From Bactrocera neohumeralis (taxonomy: Eukaryota; Arthropoda; Insecta; Diptera; Tephritidae), in assembly GCF_024586455.1 (NCBI RefSeq), contig NC_065922.1, positions 18,906,089 to 18,970,088 on the forward strand: DNA of 64,000 bases. Reading direction: 5' to 3'. The notes under the pieces were generated by a model that was given only the letters and a program-made list of their open reading frames with translations, did not search any database and was not told where the DNA came from. The first letter of the stretch is position 1. Each line of letters opens with the position of its first letter. The translations under genes and the position numbers were made by a program. Below are positions 46,470-58,205 of this stretch, piece after piece.

Positions 46470-46985
46470 GCGTAACTTTAAACCACTAAACCTAACCTAC
46501 TCCCAACTCCAGACTCTCCCATGGAACCACCTGATTAAGTGTTAGTTCGTGGGAGGGATAAGAGATTTAAGTCTCCTCTGTGGCACGGACTGACTAAACT
46601 GTTCTAAAAGTCTGAGTTTTTTCATGAGTGAGGCTGTCACAAACTCTCAGTGGACTGACACATGATGTCGTCCAATTTTCCTCCGCAGAACTGCCGCCGA
46701 GTGTAGTATACACGTACAGCCTTCAAAGCACTCTGAAAACGACGGACATTTCGGACTAATATCGTGCTGTAATCTGTAAAAGTATCTTCTAGAGCAGTCA
46801 TGTACACTTAGTATTTGGAGAAAGTAGAAATCCAGTTTCCCATGGAGTTATCATCCACGAATGGATGTCCGGTATCAGTCTGTGGGTACACCGTCCTTTG
46901 AGTGAGTTCTGCCACCGCTGCTGGCATATTGTTAAGCTTTTGACTCCTTTTTGCTCCTATAGACGGCTGTGATAACTTGTATACT
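46470..46985 (-). mobile_element. possible LINE-derived repeat
   Basis: Starts AACCTAACCTACTCCC, like LINE tails in this window but with the ORF expected on the minus strand. The minus strand has a long, weakly LINE-like frame (AELTQRTVYPQTDTGHPF, RNVRRFQSALKAV). No diagnostic motif was found, so the assignment is tentative. Confidence 0.3.
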
Positions 46986-47069
46986 CCCTCGTATATTTAC
47001 AAATTATTCAATTTTGTTATCAAAATAATCTTTTTCCAATATCTAACAATCTAACAATGTAATAATCTC

Positions 47070-47695
47070 CTTTGGCTCTCACTTTCATCTGAGTGGTGCC
47101 ATAAATTAACCAAACTGTCGATTCTGGTGCGAAGAAAATCCACAAATTATTCATGAACAACCATTACATTCACCTAAATTGACAGTTTGGTGTGGTTTTT
47201 AGTCTGGTGAAATCATCGGTCCGTACTTCTTTCGAAATGAAGCTGGTGACACCTTTAGTGTCAATGGTGAACGGTATAAATCAATGAAAACCAACTTTTT
47301 ATGACCGCAAAAGGAAGAAATTGATCTTGACAACATCTGGTTCCAACAAGACGGGGCTACGTGCCACACAGCACGTATAGCAACAGAGTTATTGCGAAAA
47401 AAAGTTTGAAGATTCCAATATTTTAACAAATTGTGACTTTGAATGGCCTCCAAAAAGTTGTTATTTAACACCATGAGACTACTTTTTGTGGAATTATTTG
47501 AAGCAATTTACATATATTTAACAATAAACTAGGCTACTTTCAAGCTTTAGAACTCAATATTGAATTGCTATTTTCACATAAGAATTGATTTAGTGGAAAA
47601 AGTACTTGAAAATTGGGTTCATCGAACTCGTTCTTGCAAAAGAATACCTAGAGGTCATTGGAATGATCTTATATTCAGAACTTAATTTTACCGAT
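47070..47695 (+). pseudogene. Tc1/mariner-type transposase remnant
   Basis: The plus strand reads NPQIIHEQPLHSPKLTVWCG, then EIIGPYFFRNEAGD and a VNGERYKSM block. The second catalytic aspartate is in NIWFQQDGATCHTA (about 47335-47370). After a frameshift it reads EWPPKSCYLTP-stop-DYFLW, keeping the third aspartate, and ends VLENWVHRTR and RGHWNDLIFRT. The helix-turn-helix and first aspartate regions are absent or before 47070. Four or more stops make it dead. It belongs to the same group as the fragments at 13.2 and 57.7 kb. Confidence 0.8.
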
Positions 47696-47774
47696 TTTTT
47701 TCACATTACATAAATACATTTGAATTTCCTTAACAATTTTTTTTAAAGAAATCTTATCACTCTTATTGAAAAGT

Positions 47775-48107
47775 TTCCATACCAGACTTGATGATTGATG
47801 TTAGTCAGTCAGTTTGTATGGCAAGTTATGTGCTATAGTGAATCGATCTGAAAATTTTTTTTTCAATATTTCAAATTTTTGAAAGATATCTCGTCAAATA
47901 AAGAAGCTTTTCATATAAGCCCTTTCATTCGATCGTTCAGTTTATACGGCAGCTACATGCTAAAGTGATGCGGTCATGTCTAAGTCAAATCAGCTCGTCA
48001 CGCTGTTCATTCATAAATATATATATAAATTAAAGGGTCTCGACGTTTCCTGCTGAGTATAACAAACTTCGTGACAAACTTAATATACCCTGATCGGGAT
48101 ATAAAAA
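47775..48107 (-). mobile_element. INE-1/Helentron-like element, partial
   Basis: CAGTTTGTATGGCAAG and CAGTTTATACGGCAGC anchors lie near 47810 and 47938. Then come the block AAATCAGCTCGTCACGCTG and the terminus AACTTCGTGACAAACTTAAT, followed by ATACCCTGATCGGGATATA. The hairpin end at the left is missing. Minus orientation. Confidence 0.7.
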
Positions 48108-48109
48108 AC

Positions 48110-49270
48110 TTCAAATGGAGTACCATGTCGTATGAGCAACACAGTTGTATGAATGCTCAGTATATTTGATGCATAACTTTAACTGCGTATAACTTTTAAA
48201 GGAAAATTTTTATGAAAAAAATTAATAAAGTCGTGTTATAGAGCAAAGAAACTTGAGTTAGAATATTGCTGCTTGCAAGTTGTAGATTTCCTTGTTTAAT
48301 GCAAAATATCTAAAAATCCCAAGCTATATACGTAGGGTAAGGAATATGATTTAAACACTGTATAAATTGGAAATAAAGAGCTTGCTTACGTTGACTACAA
48401 TTTTTGAGGGCAAAAATTTATACTTCTGGAGCAGTTTGTAAAAAATGAAGAGCTTCGAAAATAACGGACACCCTAAAGTTACACGTACAGTCACAAATAT
48501 CAAGTGCAGCTCAGTTACCTCTTTTAGTTGAACGCCTGTTTCCATTACTGTTGCATAGCACTTCAGTTCACACTAGCCTTATTCAAATATATATTAAAGT
48601 ATATGTAAGTCTGTACTTTAATTAACAATAACAACAATACCAAACAAAAACACAATAGCTACAACAATAACATAGTGTAGCAAACTAGCAAAGCACCAGC
48701 CGACCAACTTGTTGACTGGCTGACCTTTAACGAACAGCTTAGATTACCAGCAAAAAAAGTGCTATTCAAATTTGAATTCGAGTTTGCAGCAAAATTGGAA
48801 ACGAAACCGAAAAGCGAACGCTATAAATAAAACTATTTAGCCGCAATGATGTGATGGTAAGCAGATCAATCGCGCGCTTAAAGCTTAAAAAGTGAGTCAG
48901 TTAACTAAGTACACATGCGCTGGGGCACCTTTGATTTGAAGTGAGCTAAGCTGGCACATTGTAACTGGAAGTGGAGCTGCAATGAAGCTTATTTAGTGGG
49001 TTTATTTACGAGCAGATGCTTATCGCACAATTTATGTATGGAAATGAAGCATACTTATAAGCACCACATGTGGAATATTTAAATAAGAATAAGTGTTTTC
49101 TATTCAACTAAGAGCTATTTTATATATATGATATGTCCATGCAGACAGTATTAATTACTATTAAAGTTACGAATGAAATTGACATCATAACTGAGTAATC
49201 GTCAATTTGTGTTGAATTTTAGTCGCTAAATATATGCGTAGTCTCTTTTTGATATATTGAAAAAAAAAAA
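48110..49270. other. noncoding stretch
   Basis: Mixed composition, with a CAA-rich patch near 48625-48670. No supported gene. Confidence 0.4.
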
Positions 49271-49271
49271 C

Positions 49272-49790
49272 CAAGAAGAAACGTTAACTTCGGTTGCACC
49301 GAAGCTAAATACCCTTCACAGGTGCATTTCTGTTAGTAACTATGTGTTCAGTTTGTATGAAAGCTATATGCTATAGTCAGCCGATCTGATCAATTTCTTC
49401 GGAGATTACATTGTTGCTTTAGAAAATAATATATACCAAATTTCGTGAATATATCTTGTCAAATGTGAAAGTTTTCCATACAAGCATTTGATTCCGATCG
49501 TTCAGTTTGTATGGCAGCTATATGTTATAGTGGTCCGATATCGGCCGTTCCGACAAATGAGCAGCTTCTTGAAGAGGAAATGACGTTTGCAAAATTTCAA
49601 CACGATATCTTAAAAACTGAGGGACTAGTTCGTATATATACAGACAGACAGACAGACAGACGGACATGGCTAAATCGACTCAGCTCGACATACTGATCAT
49701 TTATATATATACTTTATAGGGTCTCCGACGATTCCTTCTGGGTGTTACAAACTTCGTGACAAACTTAATATACCCTGTTCAAGGTATAAA
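49272..49790 (-). mobile_element. INE-1/Helentron-like element, complete, copy B
   Basis: It has the same structure as copy A at 39.88 kb, in the same orientation, with the hairpin CTTCGG-TTGCA-CCGAAG at 49290-49306 and a final TACCCTGTTCAAGGTATA. The GACA microsatellite inside is shorter than in copy A. The high similarity suggests recent spread or gene conversion. Confidence 0.8.
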
Positions 49791-50175
49791 AACAAGAAGA
49801 AACGTTAACCTTTCTCAGGAACCTTTCTTATAACCTAAAAAAATATTATCTTGATCTATAGTCTTGTCCAGATTGTCGTAAAAATGGGTTTACCAATATC
49901 GGTCACGTTATTAGATGACAGCCGTACACCATACTTGGCAATCCCGTCCACTAACTAAAGCCATTGATACCTTTGCGATCTGGCGCCAAGTAGATGCTAT
50001 TGTAGTTCGATGTGGAAAATTTCTTCAGCAATTTTACTGTCGCGTTAAACAATAATGCGAGCCAAACCAAATTTCGTGAAGATATATTGTCAAATAAAAA
50101 GTTTTCCATACAAGGACTGGACTTTGAGCGGTCAGTTTCTATTGCAGTTATATGTTATGGAGATCTGACATTGAT
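49791..50175 (-). mobile_element. second INE-1-like terminus abutting copy B
   Basis: Immediately after copy B the sequence restarts with AACAAGAAGAAACGTTAACC, the same 3' terminus. INE-1-like sequence (AATTTCGTGAAGATATATTG, TTTTCCATACAAGGACTGGA) reappears at about 50005-50170 after an unrelated 200-bp stretch. This looks like a degenerate element arranged head-to-tail with copy B. Confidence 0.55.
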
Positions 50176-50459
50176 AGGATGGACAAATTGGAGGATCGAA
50201 ACACCAAGATCAAAAAACCAATCCTTGGACTATATCTTCATAGCAGGCTTTCAGCACTTTTTCAGTTATACTTCGGATAAGCTGAATACTAAGTTACCAC
50301 CTACCTCATCAAAGTCATTCGACCACATTGGTAATGCAATCTCATGACTATAGATTTTTTGTATCGTGTAGAGCTGATATAATGCGAGGAATTCAGATTC
50401 GAGTCTCAAGTCAAAATCAACAAAGTCTTCTTGAGGTAACTTCCTACAAGACAATCAAA

Positions 50460-51516
50460 AATTATGTTAAGAGGGTAGCAATAAATATAAAGAAAAACAC
50501 ATGGCATTACGTCCTCTGGACACCATAGTAAAGCCCATTATGTTCTATGGAGTCTTTATGTCATAGAGGGCTCTAAAAAGACCACACTTGCCAAGAAAGC
50601 GGCGGCACTTTGACTTTATACCGGATCGCCAAACCGAGCTCTGACGACTCTGATCATAAACCGAAGAGGGAGATGTGGGTGGGAAGAAGGCGCTGAAGGA
50701 GAGGGGCAGTGAGCTTCTTTAGCGATGGGTCAAAGCATGGGGAGAAGGTTGGTGAAGCAGTTTACTGTCCAGAGCTGCCTATCAACTCCAGCTTCAGACC
50801 TTCTGACCAAAAGCATCGTCTTCCAGCACGAGGTTGCAGCCACTAAGGTAGCAGAAGAAGTTCACTGAGATAGCAGATTGGCGATACTAGCCTTGAACTC
50901 ATTTACAGTGAGTTCAAGGTTGGTCGAAGAGTGCCTAAACTCGCTATCAATATCATCGAGAGTCTTTCTGATAAGAAAAGGCACCCTAGAACCGCTTTCG
51001 GTAGAATAGGAGCGGGTTGGTGCTCCTCTTCACCTCTCCTCTTGTGATCTGATAATGGTTAGCTGGGCTTCGCGGAAGCTAAGTGTGGGCTGGGTCACCA
51101 TCGATATATGCGCTGTCGCAAAAGCTTTTTGGCCCAAGATCGATTGCAGGAGATCTAGTGATATCTTTCCCCTTAGCAAGGCTTGCCTTTCCCTAGTTGT
51201 GGGATTGTTAACAGGAGTTTTCCCTAGTTGGCGTCCATACCGTAAGGAGGTGGAAACAACTTAACACTTCCTTCTTGACTGTCACGCGTTTGGGAAGTCA
51301 AGACTTAAGCACTTGGGAGCGCATAACTTCCGACATCCCACCGAACTTGGAGGAGTGGAAATTAAAAGCCTGTGCAAATTTGTATTGGCTACTAAGCGTT
51401 TTGCTACTTCATAAGTTCGAACACTTTCATGGCTTCACAAAGGAATATATATACATATATGTATATGGTAGCGGTTCACGTGCGATCTTCGATCAGCCAT
51501 CTAACCTAACCTAACC
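50460..51516 (+). mobile_element. LINE ORF2 3' part with RNase H and CTAACC tail
   Basis: Across frameshifts the plus strand reads KPIMFYGVF (RT end, about 50530), SFFSDGSKHGEKVGEAVYC (RNase H start, about 50712-50770) and FRPSDQKHRLPAR. It then reads AFWPKIDCRRSSDIFPLSKA, LVVGLLTGVFPSW and a decayed knuckle with LKHLGAHNF. It ends in a UTR and GATCAGCCATCTAACCTAAC at 51490-51516. This tail is shared with 17.2 and 41.2 kb. It is inactive. Confidence 0.75.
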
Positions 51517-51519
51517 TGG

Positions 51520-52355
51520 CATTTTGATATTTTCTTGCATATTTCACCATAAACCGAAAATCTATCATTAATATTTTTCTTTAAGTTATGAATAAATTCA
51601 ATGATCTGGGCAAACCCTTGACATTAATTGTGCAAGCTATCACACTCCCTCTTGATATCAAATTAATAATAATTTAACACATTGTCACTTCAGGTATGGA
51701 TGAACCGCCTAAATTTTTAGAGTTTTGAGCAACAAATATATTTTCCTAATTGCACACACATAAATGTCCACATTTATATATGACATATGTATGCTATTTG
51801 CGTCAGCTGTTCGTGTTTTTGTGTTTTTGTTCGTCTTTTTTGCTGTTTCTTTGAAATTGCTCCTGTTTTACCGGTTTGCCAGCACACATTCGTGTTACTT
51901 AACGAATTTAGCGGTACTTTTATGACTCTTTTTACAATTTCGCATGTATTGATGCAAAGCAACAAACAATAGCAACACATCTGGCTGGTAAATAATGAGA
52001 AACACGTTTCAGAACTTTCCAAAAATGAGTATATATGATGTTAAGAGCTAATTTAATGTCCAAAAGTCTTTAAAATATGGAAATACACATATGTGCGAAT
52101 TAAATACATAAATTCAAATGTTTAATGTAATTAATTATTGCAAACCTCTCATAAATTTTATTCTCGATATCATCAATTTACCAGCACAAATAAGTGTAAC
52201 TTATAAAAAAATAATTACTGATAAAGTTAGTGATTCTAAAGTTGGACAGTTTAGAATCCTGATCGAAGTTTTACGCGTTTGGTTTGGAGAGTTATGTATT
52301 CCGGTTGTATACTTCTGATTTCGACACGTCCGTATACATTACTAGCTCAATTCTT
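51520..52355. other. noncoding stretch
   Basis: AT-rich. The minus frame 51774-52022 has hydrophobic residues but no supporting splice or domain signal. Confidence 0.4.
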
Positions 52356-52359
52356 GATT

Positions 52360-52705
52360 TGTTGGATTTCAGTGGTAGACAGTAACAGGTAGTCATTACT
52401 TGGTACCAGGTCTAGACGAAAAGTTGGAAGCATAAGAAATTCTCAAACAAACACAGCCAGAGCTTCTACCAACTCACCATCGATGTGTGAGGCCTGGCGT
52501 TATCTTGATGAAACACAATTTATCTTCTATTTCCAAAAGTTGGCCTGATCTTCTTCAGCTGGTCCATTTGTTGACAGTACAGGTGCAAATTAAGAATTGA
52601 GCAATTTCCTTTTCAATCACACCAAGCAATTAGCAAAGCCTTCCTGAACGTGAATGCTTGCTGGGCCACCGCGTTTCAACCACAACCGTTTTCGCTTGAC
52701 GCTGC
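52360..52705 (-). pseudogene. mariner transposase core remnant
   Basis: On the minus strand, 52690-52420 reads RWPSKHS (frame 1), then YCQQMDQLKKIRPTFGNRR and VFHQDNARPHTS, carrying the second catalytic aspartate. A LFENFLCFQL-like stretch follows. This matches the SETMAR/Hsmar-type order, with stops and frameshifts between the blocks. The N-terminal and third-aspartate regions are gone. Confidence 0.65.
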
Positions 52706-52714
52706 GCCAACTAC

Positions 52715-53635
52715 CGTGGGATAAGCCTCCTCAACATCGCATATAAGGTTCTACCGAGCGTACTGTATGAAAGATCAAGTAGCATCGTCAACAAACATAT
52801 TGGTCCTTATCATTGTGGCTTTGAACCTGGAAAATCTGCTTTCGACCAGATTTTCTCCATGCACCAAATCTTGGAAAATACCCTTGAAAAGAAGATCACA
52901 CAAACTGCCCTTTCGTCGCCTTCGGCAGCACCAAAATTTACTGTCTATATGACGCTATGTGTGAACTAGGTATGTGGCTGTATAAGTCGTAATACCAAAA
53001 GCTTGTCAGGATCGAAATGGACCTCTCCGAGTCGTTCGATACCAAACGAGGATTCAGACTAGAGGACTCCCTATGGTCTGACTTCTTCGAGCTGAAGATC
53101 TAAATCGTGCAGATACAATATTGTATAAGAGTGTACTGCCGATATCAATCATCGGCCTCAACAACCGCGCCGTTAGTTCTGCTTTCTCCAGACTGGACAA
53201 GGAAGCAAAGCAAATAGGTCTGGCAGTGAACAAGGACAAGACGAAATATCTCCCGTCATCAAACAAACAGTCATCGAATTTGCAATTTGGCTTGCAAGTC
53301 CAACAGCAACATCAGTCTTGAAATCCAACGCAGAATCACTCTTGCCAGTAGGTGCTACTTTGGACGGAGTAGGTAATTCAAAAGCGCTGGCTAGGTCATG
53401 TCGTCCGAATGGACGAAAACACTCCAGCTCTGAAAGTTTTCGATTCAGTATCCGCCGGTGGAAGCAGAGGAAGGGGAAGAATTCCACTCCGTTGTACAAA
53501 TCAGATAGAGAAGGGACTGGCTGCATTTGATATCTCGAATTGGCGTTAAATAGCGAAAAGAGAAATGACTGGCACGCTGTATTAACTCGGCTATGGTCGG
53601 CGGTGTCTGCGCCAGTAAAGAAATAAAAGAATAGA
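52715..53635 (+). mobile_element. RTE-type LINE remnant, second copy
   Basis: The plus strand reads YRGISLLNIAYKVLPSVLYE (with one shift, about 52710-52770), HIGPYHCGFEPGKSAFDQIF, MHQILENTLEKKI, MDLSESFDTKRGF, and the end of the palm AVSSAFSRLDKEAKQIGLAV. It jumps to the C-terminus (KGLAAFDISNWR, SAVSAPVKK-like, to about 53630). The YADD block is missing and frames shift repeatedly. It matches the copy at 6.7-7.9 kb domain for domain. Confidence 0.8.
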
Positions 53636-53639
53636 ATAT

Positions 53640-54590
53640 AACTTCTATAAATATTATGAATCCTTCATGTCAGAAATATATGGATATTGTTTTAACATTC
53701 CTCCTTAAGAGACTTATTTTCATGTGCTCTACATACTTAACTCTCACTAAAAAGAAAGTTCACTTCGCAAGCAGCGCGTTTATTTTCTTAATCCATTTTG
53801 ATAAATATTTTCACAAACATAATTTAATCAGCAACGAATGCAACGCTATGCAAAATAATGAAACTTGGAATGTTTTGCTGAAAGTAAGCAACTATTTTAA
53901 CGACTTCCATAGCAAAAGAACAAGCAGTAAATGGCACAAGATAAGCCATTTATTCACAAATCTGCCATTAAAAGTGGCAATAAAAGAAAAATTGAAAGTT
54001 AAAGCGCAAACAAAGCACCGATTATCAGCGCCAGCGATCATTTGGCTAAGCGACAAAGCTCAAAGTGTGATTTCCGCATTTACCGCTATGTGAGATCGCC
54101 AGATCAGTGGACACAAAGAATGTTGGCGTTGGCAATTTCGGCAATTACGGGCAATAAATAAATGCAAACACGAAAATTATTAAAGAAAAGAGTGAAACTG
54201 GTGAAAGGCAAAGAAGCAATTCTGAAACTAGCAGAGCTTAATTGAAAATGATGTGAAGTACCTCTGTCTGAAGCGCATATTCTCACATACAGTCGAGTAT
54301 ATATCAAATATATTTGTGAGTGTATGTATGTGTGTTTGTAAGAGTGTCTGTGTATGCTGTTGCGTTTGAATGGCACGCAGAACAATCCAAGTGACTCAGA
54401 GTCGAAAATGAATGCAGCGAAATTAGAAAATTTCCATTTGGAGAAAGTTATTGTTGTGGCCAGCCGGCAGCAGGCCGCGGTGGCGGTGGCAAGTAAGTAA
54501 GTGGTAGCAAAGGTAAACGAAAGCGCACAAAAACAACTACGGAAATGTGCTGGCAGCATTCAGAAGTTCAAAGCTGCTGGCTGCCAGCTG
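53640..54590. other. noncoding stretch, with a 145-codon frame judged spurious
   Basis: An ATG-started frame at 53656-54093 is Lys/Ser-rich without domain or splice support. Minus-strand frames at 54104-54559 are also unassigned. The region before 54590 is GC-richer (GGTGGCGGTGGC near 54480) and may be regulatory. Confidence 0.35.
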
Positions 54591-54595
54591 TTTTT

Positions 54596-55664
54596 TTATA
54601 CTCTCGCAACAAAGTTGCTAAGGAGAGTATTATAGTTTTGTTCACATAACGGTTGTTTGTAAGTCCTAAAACTAAAAGAGTCAGATATAGGGTTATATAT
54701 ACCAAAGTGATCAGGGTGACGAGTAGAGTTGAAATCCGGATGTCTGTCTGTCCGTCCGTCTGTCCGTCCGTCTGTCCGTCCGTCCGTGCAAGCTGTAACT
54801 TGAGTAAAAATTGAGATATCATGATGAAACTTGGTACACGTATTTCTTGGCTCCATAAGAAGGTTAAGTTCGAAGATGGGCAAAATCGGCCTACTGCCAC
54901 GCCCACAAAATGGCGGAAACCGAAAACCTATAAAGTGTCATAATTAAGCCATAAATAAAGATATTAAAGTGAAATTTGGCACAAAGGATCACATTAGGGA
55001 GGGGCATATCTGGACGTAATTTTTTTGGAAAAGTGGGCGTGGCCCCGCATACTAAGTTTTTTGTACATATCTCGGAAACTACTATAGCTATGTCAACCAA
55101 ACTCTATAAAGTCGTTTCCTTCAGGCATTTCCATATACAGTTCAAAAATGGAAGAAATCGGATAATAACCACGCCCACCTCCCATACATAGGTTATGTTG
55201 AAAATCACTAAAAGTGCGTTAACCGACTGACAAAAAACGTCAGAAACACTAAATTTTACGGAAGAAATGGCAGAAGGAAGTTGCATCCAGGCCTTTTTTA
55301 AAAATTGAAAGTGGGCGTGGCCTCGCCCACTTATGGACCAAAGACCATATCTCAGGAACTACTCGACCGATTTCAACGAAATTCGGTATATAATATTTTC
55401 TTAACACCCTGATGACATGTACGAAATATGGGTGAAATCGGTTCGCAACCACGCCTTCTTCCAATATAACGCTATTTTGAATTCCATCTGATGCTTTCTC
55501 TGTATACATTAGGAACCAATGATGATAACGGAATAAAACGTTACACAAATACGGTATTTGAAAAATATGTAAATAACGGATAATGAAATCTCGATTATCA
55601 CTTTATCATGCGAGAGTATAAAATGTTCGGTGACATCCGAACTTAACCCTTCCTTACTTGTTTT
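54596..55664 (+). mobile_element. complete Helentron-like (HINE-type) element, 1.07 kb
   Basis: It starts TTATACTCTCGCAACAAAG with GTTGC and GGAGAGTAT, a self-complementary 5' end. It continues with GTTTTGTTCACATAACGGTT and a TCTGTCCG microsatellite (54738-54786). Several GTGGGCGTGGC and CACGCCCAC blocks follow. It ends GCGAGAGTATAAAATGTTCGG, the hairpin TTCGG-TGACAT-CCGAA (about 55626-55641) and CTTACTTGTTTT. The 3' architecture (hairpin then CTTGTTTT) matches the INE-1-like elements, though the body differs. Similar elements occur in many Drosophila. It has no coding capacity. Confidence 0.8.
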
Positions 55665-55669
55665 CACAT

Positions 55670-57120
55670 TGTATTCTTTTTTTGAATACTCGAGTGTGTC
55701 TGTGTGAGCTGCTGTCGCTTCAGACAGCAACCGATTGAGTTAGCTGCCGCCGCCAAACTGTCAGTCAATCGGTCAGCCAGACAGACAGACAATTATTTAG
55801 CGCCACAGCTGCGCGAGAACGTGAAGAAAGCCAAATCAAATAAGGCGCGCGTGATTTGTCTGAAGCGACGGCTTGACAGCTTGGGTCAACGGCTCGCTTC
55901 ACCAACACTTCTATTATTGTAGCCAAAGCTTTTCGCTATTATTTGCATATAAAAATGATGAAAACCTTTGAAAAGCCGTTTTGCCAAGACGCCTATTATA
56001 CTCCGCTTATAAAAAGAAGCAACCATAAAAATCGCTAAATATATTTATTGACCAACTTCAGGTCGCCGGTAATGGAAATTCGCCATTCAAGCGTTTAGTG
56101 GGTTACACATCTCACAGTTGCGCTGCGCAACCGGTTTCTTCTTCGCTATCTACGCACGCAGGCAAACGCTTGTATTGTGATTTTTTATCTCGCTGCTACG
56201 CGCTACTCATATTTGGGTGTCTCGTTGTGTTTTGGCCGATCGCTAATCGCCCAGATGCGTGCGTCAGCGTGCGTGTGCTTCAGCTTACATATGTACATAT
56301 CAGTTTAATCAAACAACTCGCGCTACAAACATATGTAATTATATACTTATATGTATCTTTATGATGTTATAAATATTAAAACAAAACTTCCCAGCCTTTT
56401 GGCTACTTGCGTCTATAAATAGAAGTAGTTAAAAAGTGAAAACTTAAAATAATGTTGAATTCGCATATCAATAAACCGCCCTAAAAAAGTAAACTTTTTT
56501 TGATGTTCTTGTACCGAAAATAAACTCAAAATTTTTTAATAAATGTTGCACGCTATTTTTATATTTTATATATTTTTGAAATTTTTTTTTACATATTTGG
56601 TTGGTTGGTTGCTTGAAAAGGGAATCGCCTGAGCGTTTTTACATATTTGCTCGCATATGTTTTACATTTAAATGTATTTATATTCATATATAGTTAATTG
56701 CAAACCATATTAATATATATTTACAACAATTGGGTAAACTCTACCTTCGTTTAACGCCAATGGCTAACTAGATAACTTGAAAATAGTTGCATGTAAAATT
56801 ACACCGTTGTAATCGAATTCATGCAAAGCACGTTCGAAATATTAAATTTAATTCCACTATGTTTAGATATTTCTTGCAAAATTTTCAATTACGAATATAT
56901 TTTACATACATTTATATATATACATTAGGGTGTTTTTTTTTTGGAACTATTAATTTTTTTCAGTCCCGTCACGAAATTTCCGTGGAAATACCCTAAGATC
57001 AGATTTGGAAGATAGGAAAATAATAAAAAATAAGAGTTTTCAAGAAACTAATTACAAACATACTTTTCCATATAAATTTTGAAGAAAAATATAACCCTAT
57101 GCTTGACATTATAACTAAAG
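55670..57120. other. noncoding stretch
   Basis: A GC-richer patch at 55690-55920 (GCTGCCGCCGCC, TCAGCCAGACAGAC) and another at 56090-56280 may be regulatory. The remainder is AT-rich. No exon was supported. Confidence 0.4.
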
Positions 57121-57124
57121 TGAT

Positions 57125-57600
57125 TACTTAATTGGTTACATGGGTTTCCTCGGGTAAAAAAAGAGCCAATTTTTCAACAATTTTTTTTTGATATAAAAAA
57201 TTAAATATTTTACTAAAATTTTTTATTGCTACAAACATAAACTACGAGTATTAACAAGGAAATTTTGAAATTTTTGAAAAAAATATTTCAAACTCGGCCA
57301 TTTCCGGTGATCCTCGGAAAAAAGATGCGCCAGCGTCGGCTGGATAACTCCTTATAAGATCATCTAAAGTGAAAAAATTCGTGTTTTAATTAAACCTTAG
57401 CTTAGAACTTGAAAAAAACAAAAAACTGAAAATTACATTTTTGTCAGAAATTTTTACAAAAAAAAATTAAAATTTTTGTGAAAATTTCGCGACATTTTCT
57501 TTCAAATAGTTGTAATCGAAAAAAAATCCTTCGTCCAAGTCCTTAAGAACTCTATCTCAAACATCTGTGTAAAATTTCATGAAGATCGGTGAGTAGTTCT
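57125..57600 (+). repeat. dispersed TTAA-type repeat, copy 2
   Basis: Aligns with 26463-26965 over about 480 bp: GGTTACATGGGTTTCCTCGG, AAAAAGATGCGCCAGCGTCG, AACTTGAAAAAAAC and TGTAAAATTTCATGAAGATC. The left boundary reads TTAATTGGTTACATG, with the GGGG of copy 1 altered. Noncoding. Confidence 0.6.
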
Positions 57601-57654
57601 TAATAAATTTTGCCAACCAAAAACACAGATTCGAAAAAAACGCGTCTAAAGACG

Positions 57655-58205
57655 GCGCACTTAGTCTTGCACAACAAGGGGTTTCCTAGTATGAGACCGA
57701 TAAGGAATTTGGAAACCACGACACACGCCCACGACGCCAGATAACCAAAGTTTCCTTTAAAAAATTTATTGTTTCGTTGGTTATTGCAACCAAGGATCGT
57801 CCACATCAACATCCTCGAATCAAGGCACGTAAAAGTCATTAACCATGATTCTATAATTATTCCATTGACTGTAACATCATGGCCGTTTTACTTTTTGAAG
57901 AAATATTTTCTTTTGTTTGCAATATTTCTATATTTATATCATGTGGATTAATGATTCGTTCTGGCTTTAGAGCAGCAAACAGTGACGACCTCCCATCAAT
58001 GGTTCGTACATTATCATTACTACAAATGCAACAGAGTTATTCATTAATGTTCCCCTTCAACCAAAAGTGAGCTTCAACGCTGCACACAATTTTCCTTTGA
58101 AAATTAGGATCGATGGCCATCTCATTCTAATACGAACAGGATTTTACAAGCTCTCAAACCTTCTCCAAATCCTTCAGAAAATCTTTCGTACTGTGAATAG
58201 GCACA
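57655..58205 (-). pseudogene. Tc1/mariner-type transposase remnant
   Basis: The minus strand reads DPNFQRKIVCSVEAHFWLKG (about 58120-58060), where the glutamate of DEAHFWL-type blocks is seen but the first aspartate is altered. A TVNG block and EDVDVDDPWLQ follow around 57880-57780, then an RRGRVSWFPNSL-like stretch. This is the same order as the remnant at 47.1 kb (EAHFWLNG, TVNG, WFQQDGA). The second aspartate block is lost. Frames shift. Confidence 0.6.

Noticed and set aside
53656..54093. ATG-started 145-codon frame
   Set aside because: Length is notable, but it lacks domains, splice signals and similarity that I can name. The AAA-rich composition makes a chance frame likely. RNA-seq would decide.
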